DNA of 21,133 nt from assembly GCA_038230975.1 (NCBI GenBank), contig JBBRMF010000069.1, positions 1-21,133 of the forward strand, in the 5' to 3' direction. A program made the position numbers and the translations under genes. The notes under the pieces are model-generated. The model worked only from the letters and a program-made list of their open reading frames with translations, searched no databases and was not told the DNA's origin. This DNA comes from JANXVV01 sp038230975 (GTDB taxonomy: Bacteria > Planctomycetota > Phycisphaerae > Tepidisphaerales > Tepidisphaeraceae). Position 1 is the stretch's first letter; each line of letters starts with the position of its first letter. Of the stretch, positions 1-7,971 are shown piece after piece.

Positions 1-1103
1 ATGCGGGCTTTGGGAGTAGAACCGACGAGCGAAGGTTCGCGGATTTCAGAAACGTCTCGCATGATCGGAAGGCTCCAGGAATCATGCAGGGTCAGGACCG
101 GCGTCGCTTCAGAAATCGGCGGCAGGCTGGCTTTGGCGGTCCGGCGATTGGAGTAGATTCGGCGGCGGGCGAGATAGAGCAGTTCTTCACTGATACGTCG
201 ATGCCGTCCGAGCATGTCGGCCAAAAGCGCAAGCACCCCCAGCAAGAATCCCAGCATCACCAGCACGCCTCCGATGGTAATCAGCGAGGTAAAAGGCGAT
301 GTTTTTTGTGAATGGTAGAGATACCACCCGCCCACAAACCCTTCGGTTGAAGCTCCCAGCAGAAACAAGAGCATCGCAATTCCACCGAAGAATTTTAGCG
401 GCTGGATATCGCGCATCGCCCGAACAATGATCGGCAGGCTGTTGATGGCATATTTCCAGATGCTGCTGGCAATCCGACTTTTGCCGAACTCCCGCACGCC
501 GCGCACTTTTAACGGCACTTCGGCAATTCGGACACCCTTGCTGAACAGATCAATGAAACATTCCTGCGTGTAAGTAAAGCGACCGAAGAGCGTCATGCGA
601 TACGCCGATTCTCGCGTAAAAGCCCGGAAACCGCAGGAGACATCGGTGAAACTCGTGCCACCGCAAACCCAGTTGATAATGCGAGTCACAGCGAGGTTAC
701 CGTAGAATTTCACGGTGGGCATCTCTGGCCGCAGCGCCGGGTCGGCAAAACGCGAACAGGTGACAAAGTCAGCTTCATCTTTCAAAAGCGGTTGGATCAA
801 TTGGCGAATATCGGCTGGGTCGAATTGGCCGTCGCCGTCGATGTTGACGATGATGTCGGCTCCTCGTCGCATCGCCCGTTCGATGCCCGCGCGAAATACC
901 ATGCCCAGCCCGCCACCCCCTTTGAGCGTTACCACCAGGGCACCTGCATCCTTGGCTTCACTCGCAGTGCCGTCGGTACTCCCATCGTTCAAAACGATGA
1001 TTTCAGTTTCAGAAATGCGGTCAATATTGCGCGGAACTCCCCGCACGACCTGACCAATCGTCTTCTCTTCATTGAGGGCGGGAATGATAACGACCAATTT
1101 CAT
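1..1103 (-). CDS. Family 2 glycosyltransferase with C-terminal membrane segments (3' end cut by window edge)
   Basis: Reading the minus strand from the ATG at 1101-1103 gives 367 open codons running off the left edge, so the C-terminus is missing. The N-terminus is a GT-A fold of the dolichyl-phosphate-mannose synthase/DPM1-like type: PALNEE at residues 8-13, NDGSTDGT at 39-46, and the metal and nucleotide-sugar binding DGDGQ at 89-93. Two hydrophobic segments follow at about 238-262 and 274-297, then a basic stretch (HRRISEELLYLARRR) typical of polyprenyl-phosphate glycosyltransferases. The family moves a sugar from a nucleotide donor to a polyprenyl phosphate on the inner membrane face; the donor cannot be told from sequence. 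It is divergent from the gene at 1250, with 146 bp between them. Residues after about 320 are poorly conserved in such proteins. The family call is firm; the substrate is unknown. Confidence 0.93.
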   Translation of the reverse strand, partial: MKLVVIIPALNEEKTIGQVVRGVPRNIDRISETEIIVLNDGSTDGTASEAKDAGALVVTLKGGGGLGMVFRAGIERAMRRGADIIVNIDGDGQFDPADIRQLIQPLLKDEADFVTCSRFADPALRPEMPTVKFYGNLAVTRIINWVCGGTSFTDVSCGFRAFTRESAYRMTLFGRFTYTQECFIDLFSKGVRIAEVPLKVRGVREFGKSRIASSIWKYAINSLPIIVRAMRDIQPLKFFGGIAMLLFLLGASTEGFVGGWYLYHSQKTSPFTSLITIGGVLVMLGFLLGVLALLADMLGRHRRISEELLYLARRRIYSNRRTAKASLPPISEATPVLTLHDSWSLPIMRDVSEIREPSLVGSTPKAR

Positions 1104-1249
1104 CGTGATACGCAGGCATTACGCGGTAAACCTACCATCCTAACGGCCAGCGGAGGCGACGACAAGGAATACAATTCGCGTTTTCCCACGTAATTTTGCT
1201 ATGGCCGACGCTGGGCATTCAATTTGCTGAAGCGTGTCTCAGGTAAATT

Positions 1250-1627
1250 ATGCAAACACTCTTACAACTCAATCCTCCCATCCCGATGAAAACGCCTCGG
1301 GGCGAAGGGATGGCCGTCATGGTGATCGACTACGGACCCGATTTTGATTTATGGTGGACCGTCATTTTGACCAAAGGCGAACACGCGGGGGAAATCTGGA
1401 CGTATAGCAACCCTGAGGTCCGTGGCGTTGAAAATATCTCGCTAGGCCGCCAAGTCCAGGCTATTGCAAAACAAAACGGACTTCATCACCCCAACGGAAG
1501 TGGCAACGGCAACGGAATGGGAGGTCGTATGAACCCCGAACCGATGGCGAAACCGCACCCGGGCAACCCGGTGTCGTTGGAACAACATGACGATCGGCAA
1601 TCACCTCCACCAAGCCGAGGGGTTTGA
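1250..1627 (+). CDS. Small conserved hypothetical protein with Gly/Asn/Pro-rich tail
   Basis: 125 residues from an ATG preceded by CAGG six bases upstream. Residues 1-70 are compact and look conserved: a LNPPIPMKTPRGEG lead, a VIDYGPDFDLWWTVIL strand-like core, and EIWTYSNPEVRG. From memory, short proteins with this 'NPP.P..TP.G.G.A..VIDYG' pattern occur as uncharacterised proteins in planctomycetes and other bacteria; I know no function. The last 45 residues are low complexity (NGSGNGNGMGG, then Pro, Gln and His), probably disordered. There is no signal peptide or membrane segment. The gene ends 17 bp before the convergent histone-like gene, and its upstream gap is shared with the divergent glycosyltransferase. 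The codon pattern is coding-like and nothing better lies on the other strand, so I take it as real. Confidence 0.75.
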   Translation: MQTLLQLNPPIPMKTPRGEGMAVMVIDYGPDFDLWWTVILTKGEHAGEIWTYSNPEVRGVENISLGRQVQAIAKQNGLHHPNGSGNGNGMGGRMNPEPMAKPHPGNPVSLEQHDDRQSPPPSRGV

Positions 1628-1644
1628 TGCCGGATGTCTTCCGC

Positions 1645-2187
1645 TCAATCGGGTGAATGTCCATCCGCAGGTTTCCGATCCGTGGGAACCTGCTCTTCAG
1701 GTTTATCCGGTTGCGCGTGTGATCTTATAACGCTATCAACCACTCCATTGATGATGCCCATGGTCGTTCCCGCAGTTTCGGCGACCACTTGCGTGACAAC
1801 GTCTACAGTTTTTACGGTGGAATCTTTCACCTGGTCTGCAATGTCACCCACTTTTTGCGTGACCTGTCGACGAGCCGTGGCCATTCGACCGGCGGTTCGC
1901 TTCATGCTACGGGTCGCAGATTTTCGGGCCGACTGAAACGCATTTTTCACTTTGGCCATGGCTGACTTCGCCGCTGGTTTGCCGGCCACTTTTTTCGCGG
2001 CCTTTTTGGCGACGACCTTCGCTTTTGCCATCACCGGCGCGATTTTGCGCGGTGCCTTCTTAGCCGCTTTCTTGACCGGTTTAACGACAGGTTTCTTTGC
2101 GGGTTTTTTCACGGTTTTCTTCGCCGCTTTTTTCGCGAACTTCTGAACCGTCTTCTTCACAATTTTTTTCGCAGATGCCTTGGCCAT
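1645..2187 (-). CDS. Histone H1-like Lys/Ala-rich DNA-binding protein
   Basis: 180 residues from the ATG at 2185-2187; a reading frame continues upstream to 2307, but the strong AAGGAG four bases before this ATG fixes the start. Residues 1-80 are tandem AKK/VKK/KPAKK units of the kind seen in eukaryotic linker-histone tails and in bacterial HctB/AlgP-like proteins; these bind DNA by charge and may compact or organise the nucleoid. Residues about 80-115 stay basic but change to Ser/Arg/Met (SARKSATRSMKR). Residues about 118-155 are a different, non-repetitive segment (VGDIADQVKDSTVKTVDVVTQVV) that could form an amphipathic helix, and the C-terminus (about 160-180) is acidic and Pro-rich. The gene converges on the 125-residue hypothetical. 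Low complexity makes homology hard to trace, so the DNA role is inferred from composition. Confidence 0.85.
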   Translation of the reverse strand: MAKASAKKIVKKTVQKFAKKAAKKTVKKPAKKPVVKPVKKAAKKAPRKIAPVMAKAKVVAKKAAKKVAGKPAAKSAMAKVKNAFQSARKSATRSMKRTAGRMATARRQVTQKVGDIADQVKDSTVKTVDVVTQVVAETAGTTMGIINGVVDSVIRSHAQPDKPEEQVPTDRKPADGHSPD

Positions 2188-2191
2188 GAGT

Positions 2192-2197
2192 CTCCTT
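2192..2197 (-). promoter_or_regulatory. Ribosome binding site that fixes the histone-like gene start
   Basis: AAGGAG on the minus strand, four bases before the ATG at 2187. It argues against the 40-residue N-terminal extension possible in the same frame, which does not look like protein. Confidence 0.8.
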
Positions 2198-2385
2198 GTA
2201 GATATGGGACGACCAGTCATATCGCATCTTGCGAAAACCTCAAGAAAAATCCGCTGGAATAACAGGCCAATCTGGAATATATCGGAAATCCTGCGGTCCG
2301 CTGCCATCTGGCAAATGTTGCCCTGCCTGCGTTAGAATACGTTGCGGGTCGGAGGCGAATGCCTGGTCGCGAGCGAGGATTGCGT

Positions 2386-3744
2386 ATGACTTTACAGGTT
2401 CGACTCGTCTATTCCCTGGGCGACCGGTTGATTGACTTGCCGGAGCGATCGTTCGAATCTCCGCTCATCGTGGGACGTGCGCCAACGGCCGACCTGCAAG
2501 TGCCGGATGCATTGATCTCCCGTCGGCACTGCGCGCTCTATCTGCATGAAGGACAGTGGTACATTCAGGATGGCAAACGCTCGGCTCGTACGCTGGTGAA
2601 TGGGCATCCGGCCGTGGAACCCACCGCGATTCGTAGCGGTGATGTCGTGACCCTGGGCGTTGAACTCACGCCTCCCACTCTGGAAATAGATCCGTATGGC
2701 TTGCTGTTGGCCAATCAGCAAGAGCCGGTGCCGCACGATCAGCACTTGGGGGAATCGCTGGAACCGGCCCCACAGAATCCGGTCGCGCGAAGTTACCCCT
2801 CCCCGGCTGCAGGTGGGGCTTTTACCCAGGGGCTGTCACAGGAGCTCGATCAACCGCCGCAAATCGAGGCTCCCCACACGTCTTTTCAATCCGATGGAGC
2901 GGTTGGGGATCCAGAAGACGATTGGTTGTCTGCGGCGGCGGTTCAAACCAACACACAACGCTTTTATGTTCCGAAGCAAAATACTTGGTCGACCGGGATG
3001 ATCTCCGGCACGATCTTCACCGCAATCGCCATTATCGCCGGGGCGGCCTACCTTTATCACGTGCGTCAGAAGGCGGAAGACGATCGGCACTTCACCGAAC
3101 TAAACAAAGTTGTGGCGCAAAACGCGGTTGTCGAAAAAAGGAACAATCTCTTTGAACAGGTGGAAAAAGAACGGCGGCAAAAGGCGTTGGCTGCCTTGGC
3201 CGCAGCGGCAACCAAACCAGCGGTCACCAGCGTCGACAATGCCGCCGCCCAGGATCCCGGCCGTCAAACCGATGAATGGCGGCAGGTTGAAGAAGCACAC
3301 AGCAGTTTCAAACCGATGGAAGCGATCGTTCTCTACAATGACTATCTGAAGCAGTTTCCGGGTTCCCCGTATGCCGGTGATGTGCATAAATATACCGAGG
3401 ATGCGCTCGATGCGATCTGGTGGGATCACATTACCCAACTGGCCGAAGAACGGGATGCGGCAAAGAAGGAGATCATCGCCAGGAATCGAGATATGGCGCA
3501 GAGCGTTGATCCGGAGTTCAAGAAATCTCTCCAGGATGAAAAAGCGGTACTGGAGGAAAAGCTGCAGCGCGCCCAGGAGGCCTTGAAGGCGTTCAATTAT
3601 CTTTCCACAGAGAAACCGAATCTTTTCGACGCAGCTCTTATGACGGAGCTTCGGCGCGCCCGCAGCCCCGCAGTGTACGATCCCTGGAAGAAATCTGCGG
3701 AAAAAACGATCAAGATCTCAGGCGGGAAACGATCGGTCTGGTAG
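2386..3744 (+). CDS. FHA-domain protein with one membrane span and coiled-coil/TPR-like C-terminus
   Basis: 452 residues from ATG 2386 (GAGG seven bases upstream); an in-frame ATG at 2359 with GGAGG only three bases upstream would add nine residues. Residues 1-100 are a forkhead-associated domain with the phosphothreonine-binding signature: GR at 30-31, SRRH at 45-48 and NG at 72-73. A Pro/Gln-rich linker follows, then a single membrane helix at about 206-226 (ISGTIFTAIAIIAGAAYLY). The rest is charged: a coiled coil from about 227 to 275, an Ala-rich stretch, a TPR-like helical pair at about 296-350 (AIVLYNDYLKQFPGSPYAGD), and a second coiled coil at about 350-410. The FHA half is predicted cytoplasmic and the C-terminal half outside the membrane, which suggests signalling or scaffolding downstream of a Ser/Thr kinase. 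No kinase lies in the window. The partner is unknown. Confidence 0.88.
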   Translation: MTLQVRLVYSLGDRLIDLPERSFESPLIVGRAPTADLQVPDALISRRHCALYLHEGQWYIQDGKRSARTLVNGHPAVEPTAIRSGDVVTLGVELTPPTLEIDPYGLLLANQQEPVPHDQHLGESLEPAPQNPVARSYPSPAAGGAFTQGLSQELDQPPQIEAPHTSFQSDGAVGDPEDDWLSAAAVQTNTQRFYVPKQNTWSTGMISGTIFTAIAIIAGAAYLYHVRQKAEDDRHFTELNKVVAQNAVVEKRNNLFEQVEKERRQKALAALAAAATKPAVTSVDNAAAQDPGRQTDEWRQVEEAHSSFKPMEAIVLYNDYLKQFPGSPYAGDVHKYTEDALDAIWWDHITQLAEERDAAKKEIIARNRDMAQSVDPEFKKSLQDEKAVLEEKLQRAQEALKAFNYLSTEKPNLFDAALMTELRRARSPAVYDPWKKSAEKTIKISGGKRSVW

Positions 3745-3867
3745 GGATTCGTTTGGATCTGTAAGTGGCGCGTATCTGACGAAGTGGAACCGCTGGTCGT
3801 TTAATTGAGTTTCGAGCAGAACGGGTGCCACGGGTCTCGGAGTACCTGAATCTTTCTGTGCAACTTC

Positions 3868-5148
3868 TTAGGCCGACGCAACTCCGGTCGCCACGTTCGG
3901 TTTTGTGGTGACTTCCGCTCGAACGGCTTTCGATTGCCCCATAAAAGGTCTCTCGAACAGCTGATATCCAATCCACCCTGCCAAAAGTGTCGTTGGCAAC
4001 CCTGCTCCCACCATGACTGCTAATCGTGTTCCCGCTGAGAAGTGCTGAGGTTCAATCATTCGATGCAGCAGAACTAGCAATGGCCCGTGGAAAAGGTATA
4101 GGCTATACGAAATCGTCCCCAGCCAGACAGCAAATCGTGACTCGAGCGGTTTGCGGAAATAAACCCCCAAAGTGGTTCCCGATGCACAATGGAAAATCAC
4201 GCAGAGCGTCATCATGCCCGCCAGAAACTCCATGGGAACGCGTTTGGGATCGCGTTTGGCGCCGAGGTAGTAAATCGCGACGCCCAGCAGCAAAAGTGTG
4301 GCCGGATGCAGCGAGACTTTCAAAATGAAGCTGTCGATTTTTCGCAGACCAGTTCGACTTGCACACTGCAACCCTGCGCCGGCCATGCCAATCGCGAACA
4401 ACGCCACGAGCCACGGTTGTGCCCAGTGCAGCGTGTAGTGATCATGCCCGAAAATGGGTTTGGTGAGGTACGGTAAAAAACTGAGGCAGATGGCACACAC
4501 GACCAAAACCACATTGCCGGCGCGCCGCCAGATCGGAACCAGCAGCAGCGGCATGAGAAAATAGTTCAGCCATTCAACGCCAATGCTCCACATCGGCGGA
4601 TCAATTCGGTTGATCCAATGGGGACTCAGTGCATGCAGTAAGAGCAGGTGGGAGAGGATTACCTTCCAGTCGAAAAAGCTCCGCCAATCATCGCCGCCGA
4701 AGGCATAGCTCCAGAATTCCCCGTCATGGCGGCGCATGGCCGGAATCAATGCGACCAGAAGCAGGCAGAGCGCGATCGCGGCAAAATAGGCTGGGACAAT
4801 TCGGCGAACGCGCCGCATGAAATAACCTGTTAATCCATCCCGCAGGTGCCCTTCACTGGAACGGGCGACAGGCAGCATCAGGCAGAATCCGGATAGTAAA
4901 ATGAATATCGCCACAGCCAGATGTCCCGACTGCATATACGGGGAGAACCAATAATAACCCGCCTGTGGCGTCGTTTTCTCACCGATGTAGATCTGCGAAA
5001 TATGATGAAACACTACATAGAGTGCCGCCAAACCACGAATTCCATCGAGAAAACCCAGACGCATTTTCCCTCCCACCGGCAAGCCGGGAGCGTCCAAAGC
5101 TACGGGAATCGTGATGCGCGGTGGCGCGGTTAGGATCGTCGACGACAT
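3868..5148 (-). CDS. Acyltransferase family 3 integral membrane protein
   Basis: 426 residues from ATG 5148, with a GAGG stretch just upstream. The N-terminus carries the acyltransferase-3 signature LDGIRGLAALYVVFHH (residues 34-49), whose Arg and His are the catalytic features of this family. About ten hydrophobic segments follow, including SYSLYLFHGPLLVLL near the C-terminus, which is also typical. Family members (OafA/NodX-like) O-acylate sugars of lipopolysaccharide, exopolysaccharide or antibiotics at the cytoplasmic membrane using acyl-CoA; the substrate here cannot be read from sequence. The gene converges on the FHA gene (123 bp gap, no clear terminator seen) and is divergent from the MFS gene (200 bp gap). 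A link to surface glycan made by the glycosyltransferases in the window is possible but not shown. Confidence 0.92.
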   Translation of the reverse strand: MSSTILTAPPRITIPVALDAPGLPVGGKMRLGFLDGIRGLAALYVVFHHISQIYIGEKTTPQAGYYWFSPYMQSGHLAVAIFILLSGFCLMLPVARSSEGHLRDGLTGYFMRRVRRIVPAYFAAIALCLLLVALIPAMRRHDGEFWSYAFGGDDWRSFFDWKVILSHLLLLHALSPHWINRIDPPMWSIGVEWLNYFLMPLLLVPIWRRAGNVVLVVCAICLSFLPYLTKPIFGHDHYTLHWAQPWLVALFAIGMAGAGLQCASRTGLRKIDSFILKVSLHPATLLLLGVAIYYLGAKRDPKRVPMEFLAGMMTLCVIFHCASGTTLGVYFRKPLESRFAVWLGTISYSLYLFHGPLLVLLHRMIEPQHFSAGTRLAVMVGAGLPTTLLAGWIGYQLFERPFMGQSKAVRAEVTTKPNVATGVASA

Positions 5149-5348
5149 AAGCCCTCAACTCTTTGTCGGTCGCTGCCCCTAATCACTTGAGCTTGCGAGA
5201 TGACATGAGACCCAAATCAGATTGCTCTTTCATCGCGTTTCGGTAGCCTATCTGCGACGCTGGATTCCAAGCCTGAGCCATAGGCGGGGAGTCGCAACGC
5301 ATTGTACCGGCCAACGGAGCAGAAACCACCCAAATCGCGAGTTTTGAA

Positions 5349-6656
5349 ATGCTTGAATCACACACCGCCAGTACACCCCCTGAGGCAACCTGCTTCAAAG
5401 AACTCAGTTCCCAGCAATTAAAAAGCGGACTAGCCGCCTGGTTGGGTTGGTTGTTCGACGGGCTGGACATGCACCTGTATACGCTGGTCGCCGCGCCGTT
5501 CGTCGCCAGCCTGCTGAATGTGCCCGAAGGCGATCCTTCCGTGAAACCGCACACCGGATTTATCCAGGCCGCGTTTCTCGTCGGTTGGGCACTCGGGGGT
5601 GGGTTCTTCGGTCGGCTCGGCGATATGATCGGTCGAAGCCGCGCGCTCGCGCTCACCATCCTCACCTACGCCAGCTTTACCGGACTCTCGTTTTTCGCCC
5701 ATACCTGGTGGCAGCTCCTGATCTTTCGCTTCATCGCCGCGCTGGGCATCGGCGGTGAGTGGGCCGTCGGGTCGGCGTTGCTTTCCGAAACATGGCCGAA
5801 AAAATGGCGACCCTGGATCGCCGCCGTGCTTCAAACCGGTGTAAACCTCGGCGTACTCCTCGCGGCATTGACGGCATTTTTATTGGCAGGACACCCCAAG
5901 AAATATGTCTTCCTCGTCGGAGTGTTGCCGGCGTTGATCGTATTCTGGATACGACGTGCTGTCCCCGAGCCCGCCGAATGGCATGCGGCCAAACTGGAAT
6001 CCAAAGGGGCCGAACCAAAAATCATGGATCTGTTTCGTGGCGATGTTCGCCGGATCACGATCCTGACGATCTTGGTGTGCGCCTGCGCCCTCAGCGGCTG
6101 GTGGGCCTTCATGTTCTGGATCAATCAGCACTGGAACAATCTGCCGGAAGTAAAAGCCTGGGCAAAAACCGAGCGAGAGCAGTTCATTTCCTATGCGTTT
6201 TTCGGAATCATCAGCACCTCGATCGTGGGCAATTTTTTCGCCGGCTGGCTCGCCAAACAAATCGGATATCGCCGCGCAATCTCCGTCATGTGCTTCGGTC
6301 TGTTCGCCACGATGTTTTGCGGATTCATCGTCCCTCGATCCCACTCCTCATTGCTCCCGTGGACGCTCGGCACCGGATTTTTCAGCGGTGTGTTCGGTCT
6401 GTTTACGATGTATCTTCCCCCTTTATTCCCCACACTGTTGCGCACCACCGGCGCCGGCTTCAGCTACAACATCGGCCGAATTTTTGCGGCCATCGGAACC
6501 CTGGTCTTCGGAGTCTGGTCCAAAGTCGGTGACATGCGGCCCGCTTTGCTCGTGGTCGGATTCATCTTTCTTCCCGCGATGGCCGTCGCCTGGATCATGC
6601 CGGATTTGGATGACCAATCTCTAGCCAAAGCAAAGGAAATCTTACCCGTCGATTAA
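5349..6656 (+). CDS. Major facilitator superfamily transporter
   Basis: 435 residues with about 12 hydrophobic segments. Membrane segment 1 reads WLGWLFDGLDMHLY (31-44), with the Asp pattern of the aromatic-acid/sugar-acid and lactate (AAHS/SHS-like) MFS branches. The conserved loop 2-3 motif is present as GGFFGRLGDMIGRSRAL (84-100), and the segment 4-5 motif as IGGEWAVGSALLSETWPKKWR (about 135-155). Such proteins are proton-coupled importers of organic acids or sugars; the substrate is not determinable. The ATG at 5349 has no strong ribosome binding site but is the only start that keeps segment 1 and a short cytoplasmic N-terminus. It leads a same-strand run: 42 bp to the VCBS protein gene and 40 bp from that to pepF. 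The 200 bp upstream gap must hold its promoter, but I see no convincing boxes. Confidence 0.92.
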   Translation: MLESHTASTPPEATCFKELSSQQLKSGLAAWLGWLFDGLDMHLYTLVAAPFVASLLNVPEGDPSVKPHTGFIQAAFLVGWALGGGFFGRLGDMIGRSRALALTILTYASFTGLSFFAHTWWQLLIFRFIAALGIGGEWAVGSALLSETWPKKWRPWIAAVLQTGVNLGVLLAALTAFLLAGHPKKYVFLVGVLPALIVFWIRRAVPEPAEWHAAKLESKGAEPKIMDLFRGDVRRITILTILVCACALSGWWAFMFWINQHWNNLPEVKAWAKTEREQFISYAFFGIISTSIVGNFFAGWLAKQIGYRRAISVMCFGLFATMFCGFIVPRSHSSLLPWTLGTGFFSGVFGLFTMYLPPLFPTLLRTTGAGFSYNIGRIFAAIGTLVFGVWSKVGDMRPALLVVGFIFLPAMAVAWIMPDLDDQSLAKAKEILPVD

Positions 6657-6686
6657 GCAGAGCACCGTTCCGTCATCGAGATGCTC

Positions 6687-6692
6687 GAGGAG
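6687..6692 (+). promoter_or_regulatory. Ribosome binding site that fixes the VCBS protein start
   Basis: GAGGAG six bases before the ATG at 6699. The in-frame ATG at 6681 lies upstream of this site and would add six residues in front of a good signal peptide, so 6699 is preferred. Confidence 0.75.
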
Positions 6693-6698
6693 ATAAAC

Positions 6699-7931
6699 AT
6701 GCCAACGAGAATATGGATCGCAGCAATTTTCACTCTCGCGACCGGCACCTTTGCCTCCGCCGAGCCCACCCCATTTCCCACCTTCTGCGGTGAGGAAATT
6801 GATAAGTCCCTGAAGATTGGCTATGCCGTCAAAATTGTCGACCTCAACGGTGACGGCAAGCCCGACATCGTCGTCGTCGACAAGCACCGTGTGATCTGGT
6901 TCGAAAACCCCGGTAAGCGCAACGCGCAGTGGAAACTGCACACGATCCTCGAAGGCACGACAAAACCGGATAACGTATGCCTCGATGTGCTCGATATCGA
7001 CGGCGACGGCAAGCTCGACATCGCTCTGGGCGCGGGATGGAAGCCACCGAACACGACAGACATGGGGACGATTCAATGGCTCAAGCAGCCGGCGAATATC
7101 GATGAGCCGTGGAAGGTGTATCCGATCGGGGAGGAGCCGAGCGTGCATCGGATGAGGTTTGTGACGCTCGATGATGAGGGACATAAAGCCCTTGCGGTGG
7201 CTCCACTTCAGGGTGCCGGGACGACGGCGAAAGGGAATTGGTCCGAAAAGGGCGCGCGGTTACTGCTCTATCCGATCCCGGCAGATCCCGTGAAGGGGCC
7301 TTGGACGCCGCAGGTCATCGACGAGTCGTTGCATGCTGTTCACAATCTGCTGCCTGTGGAGGTTCAGGGGCACGGGATTCAGCGGGGCATTGTGTTCGCG
7401 AGCTATGAAGGGCTTACGGCGTTCGATCATCTGGGCGATCGATGGGTGAAGGAGAGCCCGGCGGGGCTGACAGGCGATCAGGATCACCCCAACGGCAGTC
7501 GCGGTTGCAGCGAGGTGAAGATCGGGCAATTGAAAGGTGGGGCGTTCTACACCACGATCGAGCCGTGGCACGGCAATCAAGTCGTCGTATATACGCAACC
7601 GAAATCGGGTGCAGGGTGGGTCCGCCATGTCATCGACACCGAACTGAAATGGGGCCACGGCCTCTGGTGCTGTGACTTGGACGGCGACGGCAACGACGAA
7701 ATCATCGTCGGCGTCCGCGACCCCTTCAACGAAAAAATTCGCAGCGGTGTGAACGTCTTCCGCACCACCGACGCCGCCGGCACCCAATGGGAAAAACACG
7801 TCATCGACAACGGCGGCGTTGCGGTCGAAGATCTTGCCTGCGCGGACTTAAATGGCGATGGTAAGATCGATATCGTCGCCGTCCGCCGGGCAACCGGAAA
7901 CGTGAAGATTTATTGGAATCAGGAAAAGTAA
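6699..7931 (+). CDS. Secreted FG-GAP/VCBS-repeat protein
   Basis: 410 residues. Residues 1-21 are a signal peptide (basic PTR, hydrophobic IWIAAIFTLA, ASA cleavage site before E22). Four calcium-binding-like repeats of the FG-GAP/VCBS type are visible: DLNGDGKPD at 48-56, DIDGDGKLD at 99-107, DLDGDGNDE at 326-334 and DLNGDGKID at 383-391. Each is followed by a short hydrophobic strand (IVVVD, IALGA, IIVGV, IVAVR). This predicts a beta-propeller acting outside the cytoplasm. The family is abundant in planctomycetes and is usually of unknown role; adhesion, or binding of glycans or metal-dependent ligands, is the usual guess. No enzyme motif is visible in the central part (about 120-320). It sits 42 bp after the MFS gene and 40 bp before pepF, so may be co-transcribed. 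The fold is secure, the function unknown. Confidence 0.88.
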   Translation: MPTRIWIAAIFTLATGTFASAEPTPFPTFCGEEIDKSLKIGYAVKIVDLNGDGKPDIVVVDKHRVIWFENPGKRNAQWKLHTILEGTTKPDNVCLDVLDIDGDGKLDIALGAGWKPPNTTDMGTIQWLKQPANIDEPWKVYPIGEEPSVHRMRFVTLDDEGHKALAVAPLQGAGTTAKGNWSEKGARLLLYPIPADPVKGPWTPQVIDESLHAVHNLLPVEVQGHGIQRGIVFASYEGLTAFDHLGDRWVKESPAGLTGDQDHPNGSRGCSEVKIGQLKGGAFYTTIEPWHGNQVVVYTQPKSGAGWVRHVIDTELKWGHGLWCCDLDGDGNDEIIVGVRDPFNEKIRSGVNVFRTTDAAGTQWEKHVIDNGGVAVEDLACADLNGDGKIDIVAVRRATGNVKIYWNQEK

Positions 7932-7971
7932 TCACGCGGGCAATTTGTTTTTCAATCTGGATAACGACCCC

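Noticed and set aside
1952..2146. Plus-strand hydrophobic frame rich in Ala, Phe and Thr
   Set aside because: It is the mirror of the Lys/Ala codon repeats of the histone-like gene, a common artefact of such repeats.
2188..2307. N-terminal extension of the histone-like protein
   Set aside because: The extra 40 residues are not histone-like, and AAGGAG sits immediately before the internal ATG.
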